64,000 nucleotides of DNA from assembly GCA_002914845.1 (NCBI GenBank), contig JXTC01000093.1, positions 748,748 to 812,747 of the forward strand, given 5' to 3'. The notes under the pieces were generated by a model. That model made no database searches. It had not been told where the DNA came from and saw nothing but the letters and a program-made list of their open reading frames with translations. Source of the stretch: Trema orientale. Taxonomy: Eukaryota; Streptophyta; Magnoliopsida; Rosales; Cannabaceae. Made by a program: the position numbers and the translations under genes. Within the stretch, counting starts at the first letter, position 1, and every line of letters starts with the position of its first letter. Shown piece by piece: positions 47,770 to 58,923 of this stretch.

Positions 47770-48495
47770 TAAAGTTTCTTGTTGTTCAAAATAAATGACC
47801 TTGAACTTTGTTATCTTTTACCTGGAAAACGACATGTAGCACGGAATGCAAAGTTTGCCATCGTTTAGGACTAATCTTATTTAGTGTTATTGAAGCAAAA
47901 CCAGTAGTTTATTTTTAGTTTTTGATTTTTAGAATGTTTTAGCTTGGTAGCTATATTATTTTATTTTATGTTTTGTGAAAAAAATTACTTTTAAAATCAA
48001 TTGGAATATAATTTATAAATTAGGGGCAAAAGGGTAAGTATCCCAATTATTAGTTTATTCAAAAGACCACAAAAACCACAACAAGCCTTACAAGTTATAA
48101 ACAACATACTATAGATTATGAAACAATTTGTCGAGTGTGTGAGAAGGAGGGTCCGAATAGTTAAGTCAATTTAAATGTATTAATTTCCTAATAAAAAGTC
48201 TTTTTTTTTTTTTTTTTTTTGAAATGAAACAATTTGTCAAGTCCTATTCAAAATATTCGGATTACTCGACTAAAAGCATTGCCAATCATAAACCAGGTGT
48301 CGTGTTTCAACATCTCTATGTGAACGACAGGTATTTTTCAAAGCAGCACAATGTCGTAAGAACCATTCCTATTCTATTCTCTCGTCTTTCTCGAACAAGA
48401 ATAAGCATATTAAGTCCCTCGTCTCATTCGCTGGCTCAGTTTTGAGTTGTGGTTTTTTGGTGAAAAGTTTTTGAGTTTTGGTTTGTGATCCGAAG
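47770..48495. promoter_or_regulatory. UFL1 upstream region
   Basis: Contains a T18-type tract (48202-48220) and a probable leader before the start codon at 48496. No specific promoter element is convincing. Two MITEs end just upstream of it. Confidence 0.4.
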
Positions 48496-48675
48496 ATGGA
48501 CGACGAATTGGCCGAATTGCAGAGACAATTCGAGTTTGCGCAGCAAGCAAAGTCAAGCATCAGATTATCGGAACGAAACGTCGTCGAATTGGTCCAAAAG
48601 CTCCACCAGCTCCACATCATCGACTTCGACCTTCTCCACACCGTCTCCGGCAAAGAATACATCACTCCTGTGCGC

Positions 48676-48713
<38 letters not shown>

Positions 48714-51565
48714 CTATCTCTTTCTCTCTCTAAGTCTTTAATGGAGAACACCCAATACTCGAATAATCTCAATAATTGAGTTTTGATTGTGACTTGTGTG
48801 TGTGTGATAATTATAACAACAATAGGAGCAACTGAGGCATGAGATTTTGACCGAAATCAAGAAACTAGGGCGTGTTTCGTTGATTGATTTGGCGGACACT
48901 GTTGGGGTTGATTTGTACTATGTTGAGAAGCAAGCTCACCAAATCGTTTCGGATGAGCCTGGGTTGATGTTAATTCAAGGGGAAGTGATATCACAGTCTT
49001 ATTGGGATAATGTTGCTGACGAAGTTAATGATAGGCTTCAAGAATGTAGCCAAATCGCTTTGGCCGAGCTCGCGGCGCAGTTGCAAGTGGGTTCTGAGTT
49101 GATTGCATCCATGCTGGAGCCACGGCTTGGGACTTTGGTAATTTGTTTGTTCATGTGTTTTTAGCGAAATGGGGTTTTGGTAAATTGATTAGTTTTGTAC
49201 TCTAAGTGGTTATTGAGTGAGTAATGGAAGAGGGTTGTGGTGGTATGGTTGTGTTTGTTTTGTGTTTAGGTGAAAGGAAGGCTTGAAGGTGGGCAATTGT
49301 ATACCCCTGCTTATGTTGCTCGTGTTAGTGCCATGGTTCGCGGTGCTTCAAGAGGTATCACTGTTCCGACAAATTTGACGGTGCTGTGGAGTTCTTTGCA
49401 GCAACTTCTGCAAGAAATGGATGGAACGAATGGTGTAGTTGTTGATAGTTCATTTTTCCAGTCTATATTTAATGGACTTCTGAAGGAGGGCGAGATTCTT
49501 GGATCACTACGAGCTGGAGTTCATTGGACACCCAATGTATGTAGCATTATCTTGGTTTTGCCTGTTTATTGGTGTATTTATGTTCAAGGCAGATTAAGGG
49601 TTATATTCATCGAGGAGAAACTTGTGAAGTAATAAAAAAAAAGAAAAAACTTGTAATGGCCTCAGCATTATTTGATTTTATATTTTCTAGATATATTTCC
49701 TTGCATTCATTTATTATAGGAATTTTAGTTCAAATATAATAATAGTATTTGTTTCAAATTGTTGCAATTTGAATTCAGCTTGAGGGAAATACACTGTAAA
49801 ATTTAGTGCGAAGATTATAATTTCTGGAAAAGTTATGCATGTTTAAGAAGAAATCCTTATAGTCTCCTCAGTTACAAGAAATTTTGTAGCAATAGTATTG
49901 ATTTTGTTGTGATGAAACTTCTGGATTTGGCATATTTTGATCTTATATGACCGTTGGCATTTGTGTTTTGATGTCATGTGTAATTTTGTTACAGGTCTTT
50001 GCCGCTGCTCAAAAGGAATCCGTTGATTCTTTTTTCTCGCAGGTACAGAGCCCTATTCTCCTGGCTTTTTCTAACTGTCTAGTTACTTGTAGTGTTAATC
50101 TGATATCTGCAATACATGCTTGATCTGTTGATCAGATAGTTTAACCTTACGTTGGGATTTCTGTTTGGTTTATTTTTTGCAACTTCTATAAGTCAGAGGC
50201 AGGATGAACAGTTATATTGTTCTTTGACTGATATCCATTTCTAGACTTTGTGCATCTTCAATGCTTGGCTATTGCATATTTTGTTAGTTCTTACCACATT
50301 TCTAATTGTTGAACTATTGTTAAATCAAAGACCTAATACATCTTATTTTCTTTTACGATGGATTTCTCTTATATCTTGTTTTCTTAATGGGAAAAATTAT
50401 TCTAAAATGGTGCTGACTTCTCTCTTTCTCTCTCTCCGCCAAACATTTGTTTCCTTATATGCCACAGAATTCTTTCATCAGCTACGAGGTTCTTCAAAAT
50501 CTTGGCATTCCCCAGCCTATTCAGTATCTGAAGGTATCTGATTGCTGTAATATGGATGCACGTTTTCTGGATAAGCTAAGGACATTATTGAATTTCAATA
50601 AAGAATAATTATGTACTTGAGGATTCTTCTTAAGATTTTTATCTATTAAAATCCTTTGGCTTTGCACCCCAATTTAGTCCAGGTATCCTGAAGGTACAGC
50701 TTTGGTTGATGTGTTTGTTCATCCCTCATTGATTGAAATGCTGGATTCTGCTACTCAGGATGCTCTTGAACGTAGTAGTTGGTGAGGGAAAGTCTCTACT
50801 AAAAGTTTACCTAGTATCCTGTTCAAATAGCTTAATCTTTCAAAAAACTTCTAAAAAGTTGTGCTATTTGAGCAGATTCCTTAGTCACTGATGTGAAATG
50901 TTAATCAATTTCCAGTAATCAAAAGCGAAATTATTTGCTTTACATTTTGGCTGGAAGCAAAACACTTGTGTAGGAAATGTTAGTAGTTCAGATTGCTTCT
51001 CTTTTTCATATTGGATGGTTTGATGCAGGATTGATGCTCTTTCAGTGTTACCTGCATCCTTTGGGTCTCAAGACGCATCTAAACTTCTGTCCCTTTGTCC
51101 TTCCGTTCAGTTGGCACTAAAGGTAAGATTCCAGCACTGAGTTCATTAATGTTAGTTTCACAGTAAACCTGTTGATTCCTATAACCTTTCTGTGGATATT
51201 TCCTTGCAGTCTAATAAAGCAGTTATCTTTGGAGAGTCATATCTGTTTAGTGATGGCTTTCTCAAGGTAGGCCTTCTTAAATTCATGGTCTATCAGCTTT
51301 GTTTGCAGTCCACCTGTTGCTTCACAGTCGCTGTGTTTTTGGCATAGATGTTGATGTGAATTTTTGTGATCTTTTGATATGAGTGTATATTTTGTTTTGA
51401 ATTGTTACCAGAAATAACTGCTTGCTGGTTCAAACAATTGATTAAATTAGATTGATTTACCTGATTATGTCACCTGGTGCTGCAAATATAAAATAGGAAA
51501 TGAGAAGTTTGACTCTTGGGTTTTTTTCTGTGTGGTTTCGATGTCACTTGAATTTGTGTGTATAA

Positions 51566-51596
<31 letters not shown>

Positions 51597-54500
51597 AACT
51601 TGCTGAATCTTGGGCAGGATGGATGTATGTCCATCTGTCAAGTCCCTACTATTAGTGTATGTATACTGTATACTGTACCCTGCGTTAGGAAGGAGTGCTT
51701 GGATGATTTAGTTTTTCATTGCAAAGAATAAAGATTTACTTAACAAAAAATGATAAGGTATGTGGGGTCAGGGTTGGTAGTGGACTTTATTCACCTTGAA
51801 TGCTTCTTTCCTTTTTCGACTTTGTATATACCCCTGTTCATTTGGAGCTTGCTCCGTTTCTTCTTTGCAACTGAAATCCAAGTAAACCTAAGATCTTACA
51901 GTTTTGTAGCCTGTCATTATAAGACAAACTACTATAGCATCACAATATATATATATATATATATGCACGAATATCGCCTGTCTGATGCTTTTGGTGTTGT
52001 TTTTTCTTTGACTAGGATGTGTATGACCGCCTGGAGAAGGATATGGAAACCTTTTGTGTTTCAGGGTCTTCCGGTGTAGTTCTATCAAATGATTTATCTG
52101 ATACCAAAGTTGGACATGATTCAAGCAGGTTTACTGATTCAAGTGAAACTGTTAATGAGATGAGTAGTAATAAACAGGCCACCGAGAAAGGATCAAAGAA
52201 AAAACGAGGTAAATCTTCTGGGACTGCGGCAGCAAGTGTAACTGAAATTAATGTGAATACCCAGGAAAATTTTACTGCAAGATCAAAGAAAGGTCAGAGA
52301 AAAGGCAAGGATACCTCCTCTTTGCAAGTCTCAGACTCAAAATCAGCTGTAAAGAAGAAAGAATCAGTTAAACCAAAAGAGGAGAATAACAACATTCCAT
52401 CAGAAGAGTGGGTAATGCAGAAGATCTCAGTTCTTATTCCTGATTTTGAAGACCAAGGTTTGTTAATTTTAATGTTGGAACTGTCCATTCTAACTACTAC
52501 CGAGCAGGAATTTATTTCATTCTCAAATGTGGTAGGTATTGATGATCCGGAGACAGTTATTAGACCTTTATCAAACTATTTAAGACCTAAGCTAGTCGAT
52601 TTCTGGAAACAGAAAAGGAAGGCATTGTTTACAGAAAATGCCGAGAAAATGAAGAGCTTGCTTGACAATTTGCAAAAGAAACTTGACGAGGTTAGTGGAC
52701 TCACAATTGGTTTATTTTTGTGGCCTGTGATCAGTATTTTAACTGTCTTATCTTATAAGTTTCTCCAGTTCTCCAAGCTGAGTACTTATTGGAACTATGA
52801 GTACCTACAAGGGGTGATTAAGAATCCATGTATTTGAATTATTCTGTATGCTAAATTCTCTTTCTAATTAGCTACTTTTCTCTCCATCTGTGATTTCCTC
52901 CCCTTCTTCGCAGTCTTTCTTGAACATGCAATTGTATGAAAGAGCTTTAGATTTGTTCGAAGATGACCAATCGACTTCGGTAAGTTTTCCTTGCTATTAA
53001 TTATTTTCAGTTAATAAGTTTTCCCTTAGTATTAACCATTATTAGAGGATACATTAGGTGGTCAATTGTGTGGCAGAAGCCTAATAATCTATGTCAACAG
53101 GTCATTTTGCACAGGCATTTGTTAAGAACAACGGCTGCAGCTATTACAGACACTCTCATCCATAACTTGGTAATGTTTGTGGATCATTTTATGCATTTCA
53201 GGTGATCTTTTTATGTATTATGAGTTTGACAGAAAATCTGATACTTTGGACTCATCCAATTTTAGGATCTGCACAACAAATTAAAGAATGGAGTTGAAGT
53301 TGAAGAATCTCAGAATTCCGATTCTGTTTCTCCTGGAGAACGAATTACCATTGTATGAAATAATCATGAACCTCAGTTAATATTGTTCTATGTGCCAGTG
53401 ATATTACTTTTTGAAATTCTGTTATGGTAGTTTGAAGTATGTACCTAAGTTTTAGTTTCTTTTGGCCTTGCAGGCTAAGAGTTTTCCTGGATCACTGTCA
53501 AATATGGCTCTTGCGGTAGTTGAAGCTCTAGAAGGAAAGGTTAGTGGTTGCTTGTTGACAGCACTGATTATTGTCGTGAAAGCAATTGTTCAAGAACTGC
53601 ATTCTGATTATATGATAATATATGAGTAAATACTAAATACTCTTAAAACTCATCTGGAAAATAAGAATGAGAGGGTTTTTTTTTTTTTTTTTTTTTTTTT
53701 TTCTTCCCAGAGATTCTCCAAATTTATCTGGTTCCATATTTTAATTATTTGTATTTGTTTCTCTTCTGTCTCTTAAAATTGTAATACAGTGGGTATAAAA
53801 TAGAGTTTATGAAATGGAACGTCACAAATTTTGCATATAGTTACTTCATTCTATAAAATTTTGCATGTGGTTACTTCATTTTATAAAAAGTCCTTGACAA
53901 CATGTAAATTTCAATGTTCTCCATGACAGCGGGTGGAAACATTCATGACTGCACTAAGAGCTATTGCAGAAGAGAGGTAGTGTTGTGCTCTATTTCATCA
54001 CTTGGTTGTTGCTTTTATGAGGCTGGAGCATCTATATTTTACAAATTTCTAATTCATGTTTTTTAGCGGATTAATATTACGAAAGCTTGACAAGAAATTG
54101 GAAAGAACACTTCTGCATTCGTATCGCAAGGTATTCCTACTTTACCTGTTCAAGGAAGTATCAGAATGAATTATTTACATATCCAGATATAGGTCATTTT
54201 TTCACGCCTATGTAGTATATGATGGTCAAGCTAGTTAAAGGTAGGCTAAGGTTCTTTAAGATATATATTTGTCTGATGTTCTATTAATAATCTTACAGAA
54301 CATTATATGATGCAAAGAAAAAGTACTGTTGTGAATCTGCAATCTGGTTTAAGGATTAGTAAACTATTTCAGGAAGCCACTTACTCTTCTTCCCACCCTC
54401 TTCCATCCTGTCTCCTTCTCTTTGATAGTGTTAGAAACCTTGTTTTGTTTATGAAAAGAACAGAGAAATCAACAAATTATTTTTGCAGCATTTCAATGGC

Positions 54501-57500
54501 TTTTTCTTTATTAATTATTATTTTCCTTTTTTATGTCATTTTTAGGATTTGACATCTCAAGTTTCAGCCGAAACAGATCCAGTTTCTCTTCTGCCAAAAG
54601 TTGTTTCCCTACTTTATATACAGGTTATCTATTTTTTCTCTTGTTTGAACTTTATAGTAAAGACATAAGTGCATTGATTTTCCGGTCAATTTATTAACAT
54701 TGATTTCCTGCGTGTAGCTTCATCATAAAGCTCTTCAAGCTCCTGGAAGGGCCATTTCTGTTGCTATTACTCGGCTGACGGTACGTTTATACTTTTCCCA
54801 ATAAAAAGTTAATTATTTGTGCTAATTGGTCCAAGAACTTGGGAATACCTATCAAGACCAATCATTTTCAGTACTCATTAGCAGTCCTGGCATCCTTGAA
54901 GTAAGGACACGTATTTACTTAAATACATGCATAATAGAGAATAAGGATATTGCCAATTGAGGCTATAGCTAAGCCAAAAGGTTGACTCAAGGCTTATAGT
55001 TATAGATCAAATGTGGGAGTGGGGAGTTGGCAAATTGGGAGCCTAAATGAGGGGAGATGATATTTAAAATGCACCATTCAAGTAAACATTGTAGTAAGAA
55101 TCTTATGAATGACACTGTGATGCGCATTGCTTTGTGCAAAGTGTAGTATGATTTAGTGTGTGCACAAAGTGAATAATCGCAAGTGAACGATATCGCAACA
55201 AGTAATAAAGTGAGAAGTGGGTTGTCGTACCACATGGATTGTTATTTCCACCTATACTAATTACTATGATGTTTGTGACTTAATTTTATCTAAGCTAACA
55301 CTATTTCAATTAAAAGAGACAATAAAGAAAGCAAATAAATGCAAATAAGAATTAAATGAAAATTAAATGACCACAAGGTATCACTTAAGGAAGAAACCAA
55401 AGTTAACTAGCCTAGAGTGTTGATTTCATCAAGCTATTCCCTATGCCTTTCAATTCCACTTAATTTCTATTCCATCTCTATTGATTTGTAAGCTAGAACC
55501 TAGATTGTACCTACCCACTCTCTCAAGTGCTAAATAGATACTATCCTTAATTCTCAATATCAATATCTATATTCAAAATCAAGAATAAAAGATTCCTTAG
55601 GCTTAAAGTTCTATTAAGAGATGCTTCATAAACTCTCTAGGTTCTCTCAAACTCTATTGAATCTATGTTGTGTTATCTTTGGTATAAAATTTAGAAATCC
55701 CTTTCTCAAGTGTCAATTTCAAGAAACCCATTCATTCAATTAAAGGCAAATTAATTGAAAGCATCAGTAACAAAATAACACAAACAAATCATGAGAAACA
55801 TCATAGAAAATTCATTGGAATCAAGACATAAGTGCAAGCAAGGCTTACATTAATCCTCTAGATACAAAATTAGTTCATAGTTGAAATAAACAAAAATAAA
55901 CTAAAAATTATTGACATCATAAAGAAAAGATAAGAAAGAACTCTATTGATTTGATGAAAATCCCTAAAGTTATCTTCCTCCTTCTTTCTCCTTGATCTTC
56001 TTTGATTTCTCCTTTGTACCACCCTTTTTTAGGCTCAAAAAGTCCCCAAATCTGTCTTGAGATTCGTCCTATATAGTCCTATGGCGGCTAGGACGTTAAA
56101 AGAGGTGAGAAAGAGGTATAAAAATGCTGATGTGACAGGCCGAGGGCGCCGCGGTGCTACAAAACAAGCACCGCGGTGCTTGTTCGAAGAATTCACATTG
56201 CAAGACAGTGGTACTATGGTGCCAGTTCGTTTCTGACACGGTACTGCAGTGCTCTAAGAGTGGCACCGTGGCGCCTCAAATCTGCCCAAAGTTTCCTGAT
56301 TTCTTCTTTTTAGCCTCTTCTTCTAAGCTCCTTCTTCCAAACACCATAGCGCTACGAGATGGCACCATGGCACTTTAGGCTTTGCTTTTGAGGCTCCAAT
56401 GATCCATTAGTACATCCTTAAAAGAGCTTCAAAGTTTTGAAAATGAACAAGACCTACAATATAAACAAAAACACCGTGAAAACAACATAAAAGATTACGA
56501 AACCTAGCAAATAACAAGACCACTTAAGTGAATAAAATTCACTTAACACACTGCTAGGGTGGTGTTTGTTACATAACTGTCATTTGCAATGTGTTTTCAC
56601 AGTTTGTATTGGAGAAGGAAAGAGAGAAGTTACTGCATTTGGTTATCATCGTTGATATGAAATTGTTTTGCTGATCATCTTGTCCTGCTAACAGAAAATT
56701 ATAAAGCAGTAAACTTTTTAAAATTATGAGAAGAAAACTTTTTGGAGAGTAAGAGATGAAGTTGGCACCTCTTAGATAGTTAGATTCATCAAAATTATTA
56801 TTTATATCATATTTTTACGTCCAAAATAGTCCTGCTTTTAATATATAATCCACCATAAGACCCTGTCTTTTACTACTGAACTCATCAAAGTTATGGTTAA
56901 AGGAGATGATGACTTCTGGATCAGTAAATGGTTTTACGGATCATCTTGTCCTGCTAACAGAAAATTATAAAGCAGTAGACTTGTTGTAAAGTAAGAGATG
57001 AAGTTGGCACCTCCTTAAATTCATCAAAATAGCCAAAAATTATTTTATATCATATTTTTGTGTCCAGAATAGTCCTACTTTTAATATATAACCCACCATA
57101 AGACCGTCCTTTACTAATCCTGAACTCATCAAAGTTATGGTTAAAGAAGATGGTGACTTCTGGATCAGTAAAAATTACTGGTTCATCAAGACTGCTGCTG
57201 TTAATTTAGGAGGCTTAAGGCTGTTTTAAGCTTTTTGTGTCAAGCTGGCCCCATGCCTGTGAATGAGAAAGTTAGATGCATACACAATAGATTATTGTTG
57301 AGTCATTGCATCTCACAAGCAGTCGTCTTCAAATTTTTTGCATGTTTGCTTACTTGCATTTGTTTAGCTCTTGGCTTCTGGTAAGCGCTTTCAGGGGATT
57401 TTGCTATGTTTTAGATATTTTCCTAATGAAGTATACAAATTTGCAGGATAAATTAGATGATTCCACGTACAAGATCCTAACAGATTACCAAGCAGCAACC

Positions 57501-58011
57501 GTAACCCTCTTAGCGCTAATATCTGCTGCAACTGGCGACGTGAGTGAATATTTTTTTTATGCAGATTGTCAATCCCTGACTTACTGCATTTTTATATTTG
57601 GATAAGTACTTTTGTTACTATAATTATTGACTTGGTATATATAGAGTAAATCCTTGACTTGCTATAATTATTGACGTTCTTTTTTGCTTATGTCTAAAAT
57701 TTTGTCCGCTGCTACACGGATTCTAAACATTAGGTTATTGTGATGGTAAAACTAGGTTTTATTTTTTCATTTTTTAAATCAGAATCAGTATATAATATGT
57801 TATTATGTGCTAGACATAATAACAGTAGCTGCAAGTTTTTCACTTGTGATTTTATTTTTAGTTAATGGGGAGCATTCATTATTCAATAAACCCTTTCTAA
57901 TTGATTCAGGAAGAAGACTGTACATCTGATAGAATTTTAAGCAAAAGGGAGCTTCTGGAGGACCAAATGGCAGCACTAAAAGGCCTGGTTTTGAGCGCTT
58001 CTCAATCCTGA
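48496..58011 (+). CDS. UFL1: E3 UFM1-protein ligase 1 homolog
   Basis: Twenty exons with consistent frame give about 817 residues (Arabidopsis UFL1 is about 819): 48496-48669, 48826-49137, 49270-49536, 49995-50042, 50468-50533, 50678-50781, 51029-51122, 51210-51266, 52016-52457, 52536-52690, 52914-52979, 53101-53169, 53266-53352, 53474-53539, 53930-53976, 54067-54130, 54546-54623, 54718-54780, 57447-57539, 57910-58011. It starts MDDELAELQRQFEFAQQAKS, includes VVELVQKLHQLHIIDFDLLH and the winged-helix-rich N-terminal half, and has a Lys-rich disordered linker near 430-500 (KGSKKKRGKSS, KKGQRKGKD). The C-terminal helical part includes FTENAEKMKSLLDNLQKKLD. UFL1 moves UFM1 from UFC1 to targets such as ribosomal protein uL24 at the endoplasmic reticulum, with DDRGK1; it has no catalytic cysteine. 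Intron 9 (52458-52535) is in frame and stop-free. Intron 18 holds a solo LTR. Confidence 0.96.
48674..48712. repeat. CT then TA microsatellite in UFL1 intron 1
   Basis: About ten CT followed by about ten TA repeats directly after the intron 1 donor. The upstream UFL1 pseudogene has only a short CT stretch here. Confidence 0.9.
51569..51596. repeat. TA microsatellite in UFL1 intron 8
   Basis: About 13 TA repeats. A second, shorter TA run lies at 51944-51964 in the same intron. Confidence 0.9.
52458..52535 (+). other. In-frame, stop-free UFL1 intron 9 (exitron-like)
   Basis: The 78-nt stretch begins GTTTGT and ends GGTAG. Its length is a multiple of three and it has no stop, so the frame stays open from exon 9 into exon 10. 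Splicing it out joins PDFEDQ to GIDDPET, the sequence expected from other plant UFL1 proteins. Keeping it would add 26 hydrophobic and Thr/Ser-rich residues. Confidence 0.65.
55118..56548. mobile_element. Solo LTR in UFL1 intron 18
   Basis: The 1431-bp segment starts TGATGCGCATTGC and ends CACTTAACA (TG...CA). An exact 5-bp duplication CACTG flanks it at 55113-55117 and 56549-56553. No internal coding region lies next to it, so it is what is left after recombination between two LTRs. The superfamily is not certain; Gypsy is plausible from its length and end style. A GC-rich part at 56140-56375 repeats GCACCGCGGTGC-type palindromes. The exact flanks suggest moderate age. Confidence 0.85.
56673..57169. 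repeat. Tandem duplication of about 266 bp in UFL1 intron 18
   Basis: GATCATCTTGTCCTGCTAAC occurs at 56673 and 56939. In both copies it is followed by GTAAGAGATGAAGTTGGCAC, AATAGTCCT-CTTTTAATATA and AACTCATCAAAGTTATGGTT. The second copy is slightly shorter, with substitutions and small indels. It lies just after the solo LTR and entirely inside the intron. Confidence 0.85.
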
Positions 58012-58923
58012 CTGCAGAAATCAGATTTTGAAAGGCCAAAACTGACAATGACAGTATTTTCCTTGAAATGCACTTTTTTTTTTCCTTCGCTCAAAGGTGC
58101 AAGTCTGTCTGGGTTGATTGTTTATTCCAACCCATTACGAGGAATATAATACATTAATAGGATACTCTACTGTACATGCTAGTTTTTAAGTTATAGTTTT
58201 CCATTTTTCTGAGATGTTGCTTAAACCTAATCTGCTGGGCGTTTATAGTTGATGGAATTTAGGATTTATCATGCTAAGATTTCAGTGTATCCTCATATTT
58301 ACTAGTAAAACATTGGAGAAAGATATGATTCATATGAAACAAAAAGGTTTAGAGAAGGATATGATTCATATGAAACAAAAAGGTTTCTATGACTTTATTA
58401 ATAATAATAGTAATCATAATTACTACTACTGCTACTACTACTACTTAGTAGAGTAGTTCCGAACGTCCGTTGCCTTATTTATCTACTAACACTCCTACTA
58501 AATTTGCCAATGTTTCTTCTATGAAAGGCAAAAGAAGCGGTGTCATGAATAGGGCAAAACACAGGATGACTGATCGTTGACATCGTAAAGACTTGACGTA
58601 TATTAGTAACATTCCAAAAGAAAAAGTACAAAAATGGTTATATACTCCTTGGATGAGCCGGAGCGGAGACTTCACCAATATGATAGCCAGATATCTTTAG
58701 TTTATTTCATATTTTACCCTAAAAGACAAGTAACATTGGGAGTATGGTGAAATTGTATATGGGACTCAACGCATTTCCTTGTATTTCTATCTGTGCCGAA
58801 AGGTTGTCTGCCGTTTTCAATACTATACATACATATAGATATATAATTGCAAAGTGGTATATATATTCCGGGAAGTTTAATCTTAGCCAACATTTTTGAG
58901 AGCAAAATTGTATTTCCTTCAGA
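58012..58923. other. Spacer between UFL1 and the malectin-like gene
   Basis: Probably holds the UFL1 3' untranslated region and the next gene's promoter. It includes a 34-bp tandem duplication at 58316-58386 (GATATGATTCATATGAAACA twice) and an ACT/ATA-rich simple repeat at 58395-58445. Confidence 0.6.
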
